Of a stretch of DNA of 64,000 bases, positions 51,029-59,689 are shown piece after piece (the first letter of the stretch is position 1; each line of letters begins with the position of its first letter). Below the pieces are notes generated by a model. The model was given only the letters and a program-made list of their open reading frames with translations. It was not told the origin of the DNA and searched no databases. The stretch is taken from contig NZ_JAFEMD010000016.1 of assembly GCF_016892765.1 (NCBI RefSeq), forward strand, positions 56,218 through 120,217. The letters run 5' to 3'. The position numbers and the translations under genes were made by a program. Origin of the DNA: Microvirga arvi. GTDB taxonomy: Bacteria; Pseudomonadota; Alphaproteobacteria; Rhizobiales; Beijerinckiaceae.

Positions 51029-51226
51029 CGTCATCCCGGACGAAGCGCAGCGAAGATCCGGGATCGCGTGCAGGATGGAGCGTCTTTCTTTCCGTCATCC
51101 CCGGACTTGTTCCGGGGATCCACGTCTTTGCTGCCCTTAAAGACGTGGATGGCCGGGACAAGCCCGGCCATGACGAGGAGAATTTGGTGAGCGATCCCGG
51201 GTTGCGCTATGCGGCCCCGGGATGAC
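51029..51226. repeat. Nested repeats A[B]A
   Basis: Family A halves at 51029-51074 (CGTCATCCCGGACGAAGCGC) and 51191-51226 (GCGGCCCCGGGATGACG) enclose a complete family B pair at 51092-51176. Together they fill the gap between the ybjQ-like gene and the end of purH. Confidence 0.82.
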
Positions 51227-51240
51227 GTACTTTCTTAAAT

Positions 51241-52833
51241 TCAATGCCGGAAGTGCCGGTGCCCCGTGAACACCATGGCGAGCCCTGCCTCGTCGGCGGC
51301 CTTGATCACCTCGTCGTCGCGCATGGAGCCGCCGGGCTGGATCACGGCGGTGGCGCCGGCCTCCGCCGCGGCGAGCAGGCCATCCGCGAAGGGGAAGAAG
51401 GCGTCGGAGGCCACCACCGAGCCCTTGGCGAGGGTCTCGGGCAGGCTGGCGGCCTTCGCGGCCTCGGCGGCCTTCCAGGCGGCGATGCGCGAGGAATCGA
51501 CGCGGCTCATCTGGCCGGCGCCGATGCCGACGGTGGCGAGGTCCCTGGCATAGACGATGGCGTTCGACTTCACGTGCTTGGCGACGCGGAAAGCAAAGCG
51601 CAGATCCTCGAGTTCGCGCTCCGTGGGCGCGCGCTTCGTCACCACCTTCAGGTCCATGGCGTCGACCACTGCATTGTCGCGGTTCTGCGCCAGGAAGCCG
51701 CCGGCCACCGTGCGCAGGGTCAGGCCTGCCTGACGCGGATCGGGCAGGGATCCTGCGAGCAGCAGGCGCAGGTTCTTCTTGGCGGCGACAATGGCGATGG
51801 CTTCGTCCGTCGCATCGGGGGCGATGATCACCTCGGTGAAGATCTCGGTGATGGCCTTGGCCGCTTCCGCATCGAGCGGGCGATTCATGGCGACGATTCC
51901 GCCGAAGGCCGAGACCGGATCGCAGCGCAGGGCCTTCTCGTAGGCCTCGCGCAAGGACACACCTTCCGCCACGCCGCACGGATTGGCGTGCTTGACGATC
52001 ACGATGGCGGCGGAGCGCTCCGGTGCGAATTCGGCCACGGCCTCGTAGGCCGCATCGGTGTCGTTGATGTTGTTGTAGGAGAGCTGCTTGCCCTGCACCT
52101 GCCGCGCCGTGGCGACGCCGGGGCGGTTCTCCGGCGTGCGGTAGAAGGCGGCGCTCTGGTGCGGGTTCTCGCCGTAGCGCATCACTTCCGCAATCGAGCC
52201 GCCAAGCGCCCGGAACGGCGGTGTCGCCTCACTAAGCTCGTCGGCGAACCAGTTGGAGATCGCCGCATCGTAGGCCGCCGTGCGGGCATAGGCCTTCTGG
52301 GCGAGGCGGCGGCGCAGGGTGAGCGTCACCGAGCCGTCGTATTGCGCAAGATCGTCGAGAACGGACGCATAATCGGCGCCGTCCACCACCACGGCCACGT
52401 CCCCGTGGTTCTTGGCCGCCGCGCGGATCATCGCGGGGCCGCCGATGTCGATGTTCTCGATGCAGTCGTCGTAGGGCTTGCCGGCCGCTACCGTCGCCTC
52501 GAACGGGTAAAGGTTCACCACCAGGAGATCGATGGGCTGGATGCCGTGCGCCAGCATCGCCGCCTGATGCTCGGGGTTCTCGCGGATGCCCAGCAGGCCG
52601 CCATGGACGGCCGGATGCAGCGTCTTCACGCGCCCATCCATCATTTCGGGGAACCCCGTGACCTCGCTCACGTCCTTCACGGGCAGACCCGCCTCGCTCA
52701 AGGCCTTGTGCGTGCCGCCGGTGGAGACCAGCTCGGTGCCGCGCTCGGACAGCGCGCGGGCGAAGTCCACGAGACCCGTCTTGTCGGATACGGAAAGCAG
52801 AGCGCGGGTGACGTGCTTCAGGTCGCTCGGCAT
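51241..52833 (-). CDS. purH: Bifunctional AICAR transformylase/IMP cyclohydrolase PurH
   Basis: A 530-residue enzyme for the last two steps of IMP synthesis. N-terminal IMP cyclohydrolase (residues about 1-200: [43 protein letters not shown]) and C-terminal AICAR transformylase ([43 protein letters not shown]). Start ATG 52833 is nine bases after GGAG; an upstream in-frame ATG at 52848 lacks a ribosome site. A PurH of normal length. Confidence 0.97.
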   Translation of the reverse strand: MPSDLKHVTRALLSVSDKTGLVDFARALSERGTELVSTGGTHKALSEAGLPVKDVSEVTGFPEMMDGRVKTLHPAVHGGLLGIRENPEHQAAMLAHGIQPIDLLVVNLYPFEATVAAGKPYDDCIENIDIGGPAMIRAAAKNHGDVAVVVDGADYASVLDDLAQYDGSVTLTLRRRLAQKAYARTAAYDAAISNWFADELSEATPPFRALGGSIAEVMRYGENPHQSAAFYRTPENRPGVATARQVQGKQLSYNNINDTDAAYEAVAEFAPERSAAIVIVKHANPCGVAEGVSLREAYEKALRCDPVSAFGGIVAMNRPLDAEAAKAITEIFTEVIIAPDATDEAIAIVAAKKNLRLLLAGSLPDPRQAGLTLRTVAGGFLAQNRDNAVVDAMDLKVVTKRAPTERELEDLRFAFRVAKHVKSNAIVYARDLATVGIGAGQMSRVDSSRIAAWKAAEAAKAASLPETLAKGSVVASDAFFPFADGLLAAAEAGATAVIQPGGSMRDDEVIKAADEAGLAMVFTGHRHFRH

Positions 52834-53150
52834 GGCGGGCCGCTCCATCAAGGGAAAAGATGCGGGCGCGATAACACGGCAGGCTAAGGATGGGAACCAG
52901 TGAGGGCAGAGTTTCAGGACACTCTGCTCTTGCGCGCGGCAGAGTAATGATTTCAAGTCGTTCTATAGTAAAAATGCTTCGACTGCTGCTCACAATAACC
53001 AAAGACTACCATTATTGGTTAATTGTAAGACCATTCTCCAAATCTAAAGATAAGTATCCGTCAAATGACCACAGTAATGGAAAGTGGCGGAGAGCATCTA
53101 TTGCAACCGGCGATAAGAGACCGGCCTCAGTGTGGGAATGGGAGGACTAC
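52834..53150. other. AT-rich intergenic region upstream of the RTX gene
   Basis: A 317-base gap; from about 52930 to 53090 it is much more AT-rich than its surroundings. It contains the inverted repeat TAACCAA (52996-53002) / TTGGTTA (53015-53021) and probably the promoters of purH and the RTX gene. The frame is open upstream to 52890 but its translation resembles no protein. Confidence 0.55.
52996..53021. promoter_or_regulatory. Inverted repeat upstream of the RTX gene
   Basis: TAACCAA and TTGGTTA form a 7-bp inverted repeat with a 12-base spacer, 130 bases before the RTX start in the AT-rich stretch. It could be an operator; no matching regulator is nearby. Confidence 0.3.
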
Positions 53151-54863
53151 ATGGCACAGATCACTGGCACGAATAATCCTGATCTCCTGGCAGGCACAGA
53201 CGACCCCGACACAATCAATGGCCTTGATGGCGACGATACGATCTCCGGAGGCGCGGGCAACGACACGATCGATGGTGGCGCCGGCAACGATATGATCAGC
53301 GGCGAGGCTGGGAATGACCGGCTTCTCGGCGGCACCGGCAACGACACGATCTTCGGCGGCGGCAGCATCGGCCCCAATGGTGTTGATACAATCGATGGCG
53401 GTGACGGAGACGATACGATCTTTGGCGAGGATGGCCGCGACAGCATCGTGGGCGGTAACGGCAACGACACGCTCGATGGCGGGGCAGCCAACGACACCAT
53501 CCAGGGAGCGGCAGGCGACGATGTGATGAATGGCGGCCTGGGCGGGGACCGGGTCGCTGGCGGCGACGGGAATGACACTGTTCTCGGCGACGACGGGAAC
53601 GATACGCTCGATGGCGATGACGGCAATGACTCTCTTGATGGCGGAGTTGGGCGGGATGTCCTGTTTGCGGGCGAAGGCAACGATGTTCTGCTCGGCGGCG
53701 AGGGCGACGACGAGCTGTTTGGCGATGAAGGTGACGATACGCTTTCCGGCGGAAGCGGCGATGACGAACTGGAGGGAGACGCCGGGGCCGATCAGCTCGA
53801 AGGCAATCTCGGGGACGACCGTTTCACATTCTTCATGGGTGAGTTCAATCCAAGTTCGACCTTCGCCACGCACGATACGATCTTGGATTTCGAAGGAGCT
53901 GGAGTGGAAGGGGGCGACGAGCTTAACCTCGCACGAACGCTGCTCGTGTTCGGTGGTGAAGTATCTATCGATCCGACACTTGGCGCGCCTCTCTCGGGCG
54001 CAGGCAATGGACTGACGGAATTGGTCTATACGGTTCGGGACGGCCATACATGGCTGCTGGCGGACGAGAATGACAATGGCCTTCTCGACAGCACCGACTT
54101 CGCCGTCAAGTTCGTCGGCGAGTTTGACTTCACAGAGGCGGATTTCAACACGGGAAGCAGCGGGACGACGTTCGTCATCGCCGGCACCGGGAAGAGCGAC
54201 ACCCTCTCCGGCACGGACGGCGATGACGTGATCTACGGTCTCGGTAAAAACGACGCCTTGTTCGGCCTCGGTGGTGACGATGAGATGCATGGCAACGATG
54301 GCAATGACATGCTCGATGGCGGCACCGGGTTCAATACGCTTCATGGGGAGGCAGGCAACGATACCCTCTCCCTGAAAGACAGCGACAGCGGCGGCAGCGC
54401 CTTCGGCGGAACGGGCAACGACCGGCTGATCGGCAGCGATGCCGGCTTCTTTTCCGAGCTGTACGGCGAAGAGGGCAACGATATCCTCCAGGCCGGCGCG
54501 AGCGGCAGTTCACTGATCGGTGGCAATGGAGGAGACCGACTGGTGGGCAGCGCTGGCCAGGATCAATTCACCGGCGGCGCAGGGGTGGATCAGTTCGCCT
54601 TCGGTGCAGTCTGGAGCGATTCAACCTTCTCTGGAGACATCATTTGGGACTTCGAGGATGGGGCCGAAAAGATCGACCTCAGAGGAACCGGCTTGACCTT
54701 CGAGGATCTGACCATCGAAAATATCGTTGTCAACGATTTCTTCGCCTACGCGACAATTAGCAATCCCACGGCAGGGTTTATCGAGGTGCGCGCCGCATTC
54801 GACGAGAACTTCGTCTCACGGGTTCACATTGACAGCTCTGACTTCCTATTTAGCGCCTTGTAG
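53151..54863 (+). CDS. RTX calcium-binding repeat protein (type I secreted, hemolysin-type repeats)
   Basis: A 570-residue, very acidic protein without an N-terminal signal peptide. GGxGxDx(L/I) nonapeptides fill residues about 11-222 and again 345-482. Between them is a non-repeat region with a D-x-N-D-x-G-x-x-D loop (305-316) resembling an EF-hand. Serralysin-C-like HDTILDFEGAG (241-251) and IIWDFEDGAEKIDLRG (about 499-514) follow each repeat block, so the protein looks like two RTX modules in tandem. Expected to leave the cell by a type I system and fold with calcium. No ABC/MFP secretion genes adjacent. ATG 53151 follows GGGAGG. No catalytic domain is seen. Confidence 0.9.
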   Translation: MAQITGTNNPDLLAGTDDPDTINGLDGDDTISGGAGNDTIDGGAGNDMISGEAGNDRLLGGTGNDTIFGGGSIGPNGVDTIDGGDGDDTIFGEDGRDSIVGGNGNDTLDGGAANDTIQGAAGDDVMNGGLGGDRVAGGDGNDTVLGDDGNDTLDGDDGNDSLDGGVGRDVLFAGEGNDVLLGGEGDDELFGDEGDDTLSGGSGDDELEGDAGADQLEGNLGDDRFTFFMGEFNPSSTFATHDTILDFEGAGVEGGDELNLARTLLVFGGEVSIDPTLGAPLSGAGNGLTELVYTVRDGHTWLLADENDNGLLDSTDFAVKFVGEFDFTEADFNTGSSGTTFVIAGTGKSDTLSGTDGDDVIYGLGKNDALFGLGGDDEMHGNDGNDMLDGGTGFNTLHGEAGNDTLSLKDSDSGGSAFGGTGNDRLIGSDAGFFSELYGEEGNDILQAGASGSSLIGGNGGDRLVGSAGQDQFTGGAGVDQFAFGAVWSDSTFSGDIIWDFEDGAEKIDLRGTGLTFEDLTIENIVVNDFFAYATISNPTAGFIEVRAAFDENFVSRVHIDSSDFLFSAL

Positions 54864-54903
54864 GCGCTAGCGGGAGATACCTGCAGTAAAGCTATAGGAT
54901 ACG

Positions 54904-54933
54904 GAAGGCGGGGAATCCTCCCGCCTTCTTTCG
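54904..54933 (+). terminator. Intrinsic terminator after the RTX gene
   Basis: Stem GAAGGCGGG / CCCGCCTTC (9 bp) with loop GAATCCT, followed by TTTC. It lies 41 bases after the stop. Confidence 0.82.
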
Positions 54934-55049
54934 ATCGGCGCTCTCGCGCAAGCGGCCTTATCTGAATTAGAGCGGACCCCTATCGAGACCTGTGACGCAA
55001 AGGGTCGCAAATCACACAACTGCACAGGCACCAATTTCACAGATCGTCT

Positions 55050-56807
55050 TCAAATCAGCTCCGGCCCCTGTTCCTGAGGCTGCTCCGGGCTGAAGCTGCG
55101 CGCCAGGCGCTCGAAGCGCCAGCGCACGGACGGCGTCTCGCTCGGGCGAACGGCCAGCACGATCTGCTCCGTGCGGCGCATGCCATCGGCGGTGGCCAAA
55201 AACACGCTGTCCTCGATCTCCGCCTCGATGGGAGCCGCCGAGAACTGCCAGGCCTCCCGGTTGGGCAGGACCAGCATCACCACGCGGCCTCCTTGAGCGC
55301 GGCTCGCCTTGATGCCGGGGGCGAGATGGAAGCGGATGATCGCCTGGGCCGTGCCGGCGTTGCCGCCCTCGCTCCAGAAGCTGTCCTCGCCTTCCAGCAC
55401 GTTGCCCTTGGGCGCGAGCTGCCAGCGCCGCTCGTGGGTGATGCCGAAGCGCGCCTTGTAGCCGTCGTGGCTGGCAGAGAGAAGCTGCGCATGCTCGCGC
55501 TCGCTGCGTTCCGCCGCCACCCGCTCCGGGCCGCTGAGGACGACCGGGCCGACGCGGCGCACGAGCCAAGCGGAGATTCTGCGCTGCAGCCAGCTCCCCT
55601 TCTTGTCGACGATCTGGCAGGAGGAGATGTCGTTGATGGAGGCGGTGGAATGCGCCACCGTCGAGCGCGAGGCCTGGATGATCGTGGTGCCCGCGATCTG
55701 CGGCATGCCGCAATTGACCACGATGCGCTGCGCGGCGCTCGAGAACTCGAAGGACAGGCAGCCCGCGGCAGCCTCCTGGGACAGGGCGCGCGGCGGCGGG
55801 GCGCCCACATCGGCGACCACCAGCGTACGCCCGGCCTCCAGCCGCTCGTAGCCGGAGTGCGGCGCGTGCTGAATCGGCTGGCTGCGCATGTCGTCATAGG
55901 TCAGCAGCGTCGCCAGGTGATCGGCCGCCGTCACGCCCATGCCGTTGAAATGGGACAGGGTGCCGTCGCCGTGCCGGAACAGGCGCACCATCGGCAGCAT
56001 GCGGTCGATGGCATGGAGCAGAGCCTCGGGCGTGTCGACCTCGCGGCTCGCGAACATCTGGCGCAAGGGGAGAAGGTCGAACAGCAATTCGACGACGAGC
56101 CGCGGGTTGCGGCTCGCGTGCCCGCCGTCGGCGAGGATCTGCCGGTCGAGTTCGCGGGCCAGCAGCCGGCTCGCCCGGCGCAAGGTGCGGTCGAGGCCTT
56201 CGCAGCACAGGCCGGCATAGCAGAGCGCGATCGCCGCCATGAGCTGCTGATAGGGCAGGGCGCCGGCGCGGATCTCGCGCTCCAGATTGCGCACGTGCTG
56301 CCCGATGATTTTCAGGAACCGCTGGTAGAAGGCATGATCGGCCCCCTCCAGGATCAGGGGCGACTGGCTGATGAAGGACATGAGCCGGCGCGCCGTGACC
56401 TCCGGGCTGCAGGCGAGGCGCTTGTCGCCGAGCTTGGAGGTGACGAACTCGTCCACCAGGGAGCGAGCATTGGCCTGGGCGAGCGCCGTGCCGGCGGCCC
56501 TGAGATGCCGCAGCCAGCCGAAGCCGTAGAGCGCTTCGCCCCAGGCGCGGCTTGGCGGCGCGAAGGCGAAGGGCGAGCGTCCGCCCGTGGTGATGGCGCG
56601 TCCGGAAAAGGCGAAGAAGCCGGAATAGATGTCGGTCGCGATGGTCGGATCGGCCGTGCGCAGATCCTGCGGCGCGAAGAGCAGCCGCGTGGGTACGGGC
56701 GCGCTGGAGAGCCGGGACAGGCTCCAGACCGTGCTCTCGCGCAGGGCGCGGCCTGCCTCGCGAGCGGCAAGCCTGTACAAACGCCAGCGATCCGGCCCGA
56801 AATCCAC
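55050..56807 (-). CDS. Heparinase II/III-like protein
   Basis: A 585-residue protein with an N-terminal alpha-barrel region (residues about 20-290) and a C-terminal beta domain of the heparinase II/III family (GHASRNPRLVVELLFDL, MVRLFRHGDGTLSHFNGMG, then the HERRWQLAPKGNVLEGEDSF region). No signal peptide is visible, so it is probably cytoplasmic, unlike secreted polysaccharide lyases. Start is GTG 56807 after GGGAG. In related genomes, as I recall, this gene lies between rsmB and purH, as it nearly does here. Substrate unknown. Confidence 0.85.
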   Translation of the reverse strand: MDFGPDRWRLYRLAAREAGRALRESTVWSLSRLSSAPVPTRLLFAPQDLRTADPTIATDIYSGFFAFSGRAITTGGRSPFAFAPPSRAWGEALYGFGWLRHLRAAGTALAQANARSLVDEFVTSKLGDKRLACSPEVTARRLMSFISQSPLILEGADHAFYQRFLKIIGQHVRNLEREIRAGALPYQQLMAAIALCYAGLCCEGLDRTLRRASRLLARELDRQILADGGHASRNPRLVVELLFDLLPLRQMFASREVDTPEALLHAIDRMLPMVRLFRHGDGTLSHFNGMGVTAADHLATLLTYDDMRSQPIQHAPHSGYERLEAGRTLVVADVGAPPPRALSQEAAAGCLSFEFSSAAQRIVVNCGMPQIAGTTIIQASRSTVAHSTASINDISSCQIVDKKGSWLQRRISAWLVRRVGPVVLSGPERVAAERSEREHAQLLSASHDGYKARFGITHERRWQLAPKGNVLEGEDSFWSEGGNAGTAQAIIRFHLAPGIKASRAQGGRVVMLVLPNREAWQFSAAPIEAEIEDSVFLATADGMRRTEQIVLAVRPSETPSVRWRFERLARSFSPEQPQEQGPELI

Positions 56808-56855
56808 CCGTGGCGCTCCCTTGTTCGCTTAAGAGCCCTGACAAAACCAACCTGA

Positions 56856-56966
56856 GCCTCATCCTGAGGAGGACCGTGAGGTCCATCTCGAAGGACGAGG
56901 CGCCTCCAGAGATCACTGAACCCTCCTTCGAGACGCCTGCTGCGCAGGCTCCGCAGGATGAGGGGG
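56856..56966. repeat. Palindromic repeat, family F
   Basis: CTCATCCTGAGGAGGACCGT, GAGGTCCATCTCGAAGGACG, AGGCGC, then CCTTCGAGACGCCTGCTGCG and CAGGCTCCGCAGGATGAGG. The outer CTCATCCTG / CAGGATGAG arms and inner TCTCGAAGG / CCTTCGAGA arms are inverted. It fills the rsmB-heparinase gap. Confidence 0.78.
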
Positions 56967-57053
56967 CTTTGTTAGACGCTCCAAATCTCTGTCAGCTTAG
57001 AAGAGGAGTTCCTGCTGACTGGTTAACAACAGGTAAGGGACGATTCACCATCG

Positions 57054-58367
57054 TCAGGTTTGGGTGTGAACAAACCGTGCGACAAAGAATCCGTCGAGAC
57101 CGCTGCGGTCGTGCTCCGCAAGAACCTGCTGGCTCGGCAGGGTCCGCACGTCTCCTTCCGGCGTGATGCATTCTGCAAAACCGCCGATCTCGTCGGGGGT
57201 GACGGGCACGCGCGCGAACTCGGGGTGGCGCGCCAGGAAGGCTTCAGCCTGCCGCTCGCCTTCCTCGGCCTCCAGCGAGCAGGTGCAATAGACCAGCCGC
57301 CCGCCGGGTTTGAGCAGGCCCGCCGCCTTATCGAGGAGGCGGCTCTGGAGCCCTGCGAGCTTGCGGATATCCTCTTCGCTCTTGGTCCAGGCCACGTCCG
57401 GGTGGCGGCGGATGGTGCCGGTGGCCGAGCAGGGCGCATCGAGCAGGATCGCGTCGAAGGGCGCCGCGTCGAGCTTTTCCGCGTCGATGGCGCGGATCTC
57501 GGCCTTCAGGTTCAGGCGGGCGAGGTTGTCCTCAAGCCGCTGGAGGCGTCTCGCCGAGCGGTCGACGGCGAGCACCTCGGCGCCGGCCGCGGCGAGCTGG
57601 GCGGTCTTGCCGCCGGGCGCGGCGCACAGATCGGCGATGCGCTCGCCGGGCTTGGGCTGAAGCAGGCGGGCGGGCAGGGCGGCGGCGGCATCCTGCACCC
57701 ACCATTCGCCCTCCTCGAAGCCGGGAAGCTCGCGGATGGCGGTGCGCTCGACGAGGCGGATGCTGCCGGTGGGCAGGAGCGCGCCGCCGAGACGCTCGGC
57801 CCAAGCCGCCGGATCGCTCTTCACGGTCAGATCGACGGAAGCCATCGCGCGATGCGCCTCGGCGATCTTCTGGGCCAGCGGTTCGCCGTATTGCGCGATC
57901 CAGCGCTCCTCGACCCAGGCGGGCGTGTCGAGGAAAGGGTCGTTCTCGGCGAGAATGGCCTCGCGCTCACGGGCCACGCGGCGCAAGACGGCGTTGATGA
58001 AGCCGCCCGCGTGATGGAGCTTGGGATCGTTCTGGGCGAGCTGCACGGCGCTGTCGACGACCGCATGGTCTGGCACGTCGAGAAACAGGATCTGCGCCGC
58101 GCCGGTGGCGAGCAGATGCATCAGGCGTTCGTCCTTCGGCGGCTTGTTGAGCCGCTCGCGCAGGACATGGCCGAGGGTGCCGAGGCGCCGGAAGGTCACG
58201 ATGGCGATGGCGCGGGCGAGCGCCTCGTCGCGCGGGGAAAGGTTTTCCGCCCGCGCCAGCTCCTCCATCACGTCGTCGAGGGGCACGCGGCGCTTGAGGG
58301 TCTCCGTCACCGCCATCCAGGCAAGACGGCGGGGGCCGAGGCCGGTTTGTTCGTCCGATTGTTCCAA
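57054..58367 (-). CDS. rsmB: 16S rRNA m5C967 methyltransferase RsmB
   Basis: A 437-residue enzyme: N-terminal NusB-like RNA-binding domain (residues about 10-140) and a SAM-dependent methyltransferase domain with IADLCAAPGGKTAQLAAAGA, the catalytic-pair DAPCSATG and YCTCSLE. It methylates C967 of 16S rRNA. The predicted start is TTG 58367 with GGGGA seven bases upstream and four bases after the htpX stop; ATG at 58316 is an alternative. Confidence 0.93.
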   Translation of the reverse strand: MEQSDEQTGLGPRRLAWMAVTETLKRRVPLDDVMEELARAENLSPRDEALARAIAIVTFRRLGTLGHVLRERLNKPPKDERLMHLLATGAAQILFLDVPDHAVVDSAVQLAQNDPKLHHAGGFINAVLRRVAREREAILAENDPFLDTPAWVEERWIAQYGEPLAQKIAEAHRAMASVDLTVKSDPAAWAERLGGALLPTGSIRLVERTAIRELPGFEEGEWWVQDAAAALPARLLQPKPGERIADLCAAPGGKTAQLAAAGAEVLAVDRSARRLQRLEDNLARLNLKAEIRAIDAEKLDAAPFDAILLDAPCSATGTIRRHPDVAWTKSEEDIRKLAGLQSRLLDKAAGLLKPGGRLVYCTCSLEAEEGERQAEAFLARHPEFARVPVTPDEIGGFAECITPEGDVRTLPSQQVLAEHDRSGLDGFFVARFVHTQT

Positions 58368-58370
58368 AAT

Positions 58371-59306
58371 TTATCCCCAAGGCCCGCGGCGGGTGCCGGT
58401 CGAGCCCCCAACGGAGCCCCATGGACCCGATGAACTCTGCGTGAAGAAGCCGCTTTGCGGCGATGAGCCCATCTCCTGCGCCAAAGCGTGGAGCGCCGCA
58501 ATCCGGTTTTCCGTCGCGGGGTGGGTGGAGAACAGGTTGTCCACGCCCTGGCCCGAGAGCGGATTGATGATGAAGAGCGAGGCCGTCGCCGGGCGGCGCT
58601 CCGCATCCGGGTTGGGAATGTGCGCCACGCCGCCGGCGATGCGGGCGAGCGCCGAGGCCAGAGCCATCGGCTGGCCGCTGATCTCGGCACCCATTCGGTC
58701 GGCGTCGTATTCCCGCGAGCGACTGATCGCCATCTGGATGATCATGGCGGCGATGGGCGCGAGGAGCGCAGTCGCCAGCATCACGATGGGATTCGGCCGC
58801 TCGTCGCCGCGCCCGCCGAAGAGGAAGCCGAACTGGGCCAGTGTCGCGATGGCGCCGGCGATGGTGGCGCTCACCGTCATGATCAGGGTGTCGCGGTTCT
58901 TGATATGCGCCAGCTCGTGCGCCATCACGCCGGCGATCTCGTCGCGGGAGAGCATGTGCAGCAGGCCGGTGGTGGCGGCGACCGCCGCGTTCTCCGGGTT
59001 GCGGCCGGTGGCGAAGGCGTTGGGCTGCGGGTTGTCGATGAGATAGACCCGCGGCATGGGAAGCCCGGCGCACTGGCTCAGATCGCGGATCATGAAGACC
59101 AGCTCGGGGGCCGTATGCTCGTCCACCTCGACGGCGTGATGGGCGGCGAGCGCCAGCCGGTCCGAGTTCCAATAGGCGAAGAGGTTGGTCGCAAGGCCGA
59201 GACCCAACGCGATCATCATGCCGGTGCCGCCGCCGAGAAAATAGCCGACGATTCCGAACAGGGCCATCAGGCCCGCCAGCAGCATTCCGGTCTTGACGGT
59301 GTTCAT
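58371..59306 (-). CDS. htpX: Membrane zinc protease HtpX
   Basis: A 311-residue M48B metalloprotease: two N-terminal membrane helices (residues about 7-48), zinc motif HELAH (130-134), third ligand in [10 protein letters not shown], and a further membrane region (about 143-190). It degrades damaged inner-membrane proteins. Start ATG 59306 follows GTGGAG. Ends three bases before rsmB, so the two are cotranscribed; the heparinase-like gene may share the run. Confidence 0.95.
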   Translation of the reverse strand: MNTVKTGMLLAGLMALFGIVGYFLGGGTGMMIALGLGLATNLFAYWNSDRLALAAHHAVEVDEHTAPELVFMIRDLSQCAGLPMPRVYLIDNPQPNAFATGRNPENAAVAATTGLLHMLSRDEIAGVMAHELAHIKNRDTLIMTVSATIAGAIATLAQFGFLFGGRGDERPNPIVMLATALLAPIAAMIIQMAISRSREYDADRMGAEISGQPMALASALARIAGGVAHIPNPDAERRPATASLFIINPLSGQGVDNLFSTHPATENRIAALHALAQEMGSSPQSGFFTQSSSGPWGSVGGSTGTRRGPWG

Positions 59307-59410
59307 CGGGGTCTCCACCTCGTGGTCAACACGACATCCATCCTCCGATCCCTATGTGGGAACGGTCCAGCTCCCTCCCAAGAGGGCTCGCAATCTGCAA
59401 AAGGCGGCTT

Positions 59411-59635
59411 ATGAGCACGAACGATCATCCTGAGCGTCCCATCGAGGGCGCGGCCCCCGGCAAGCCTCTCACGCCTGCCGCCCAGCGGGCCCTGGAAGAG
59501 GCCGCCCAGCGTCGCCTCGCCATCGATGCCCGCGCGACCGAGATCGCCAAGCAGAAGGAGTTGCAGGGCCGCGGCGGTCTCGAGCCTGTCCGCTACGAGG
59601 ATTGGGAGGTGAAGGGGCTGGCGAGCGACTTTTAA
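59411..59635 (+). CDS. DUF1674 protein, SDHAF4-like succinate dehydrogenase assembly factor
   Basis: A 74-residue protein with the conserved C-terminal signature GGLEPVRYEDWEVKGLASDF, shared with eukaryotic SDHAF4/Sdh8, which binds the flavinylated SdhA subunit and aids complex II assembly. The N-terminal half is charged and helical. No sdh genes are in the window. Divergent from htpX. The functional link comes from the family, not from its neighbours. Confidence 0.88.
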   Translation: MSTNDHPERPIEGAAPGKPLTPAAQRALEEAAQRRLAIDARATEIAKQKELQGRGGLEPVRYEDWEVKGLASDF

Positions 59636-59689
59636 GCAATTGTGTATCGGCAAGGCCCCGCTTAGTCTCACCCCGAACGGGGGAGCGGT

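Noticed and set aside
51244..52887. Plus-strand frame of 547 codons opposite purH
   Set aside because: Shadow of purH; no ribosome site and no recognisable domain.
53151..54500. Regular short repeats in the RTX gene, considered as a CRISPR array
   Set aside because: The period is 27 bases (nine codons), repeats vary at the third base and the translation is GGxGxDx; there are no spacers and no cas genes.
55293..56855. Plus-strand frame of 520 codons opposite the heparinase-like gene
   Set aside because: Shadow of a coding gene in high-GC DNA.
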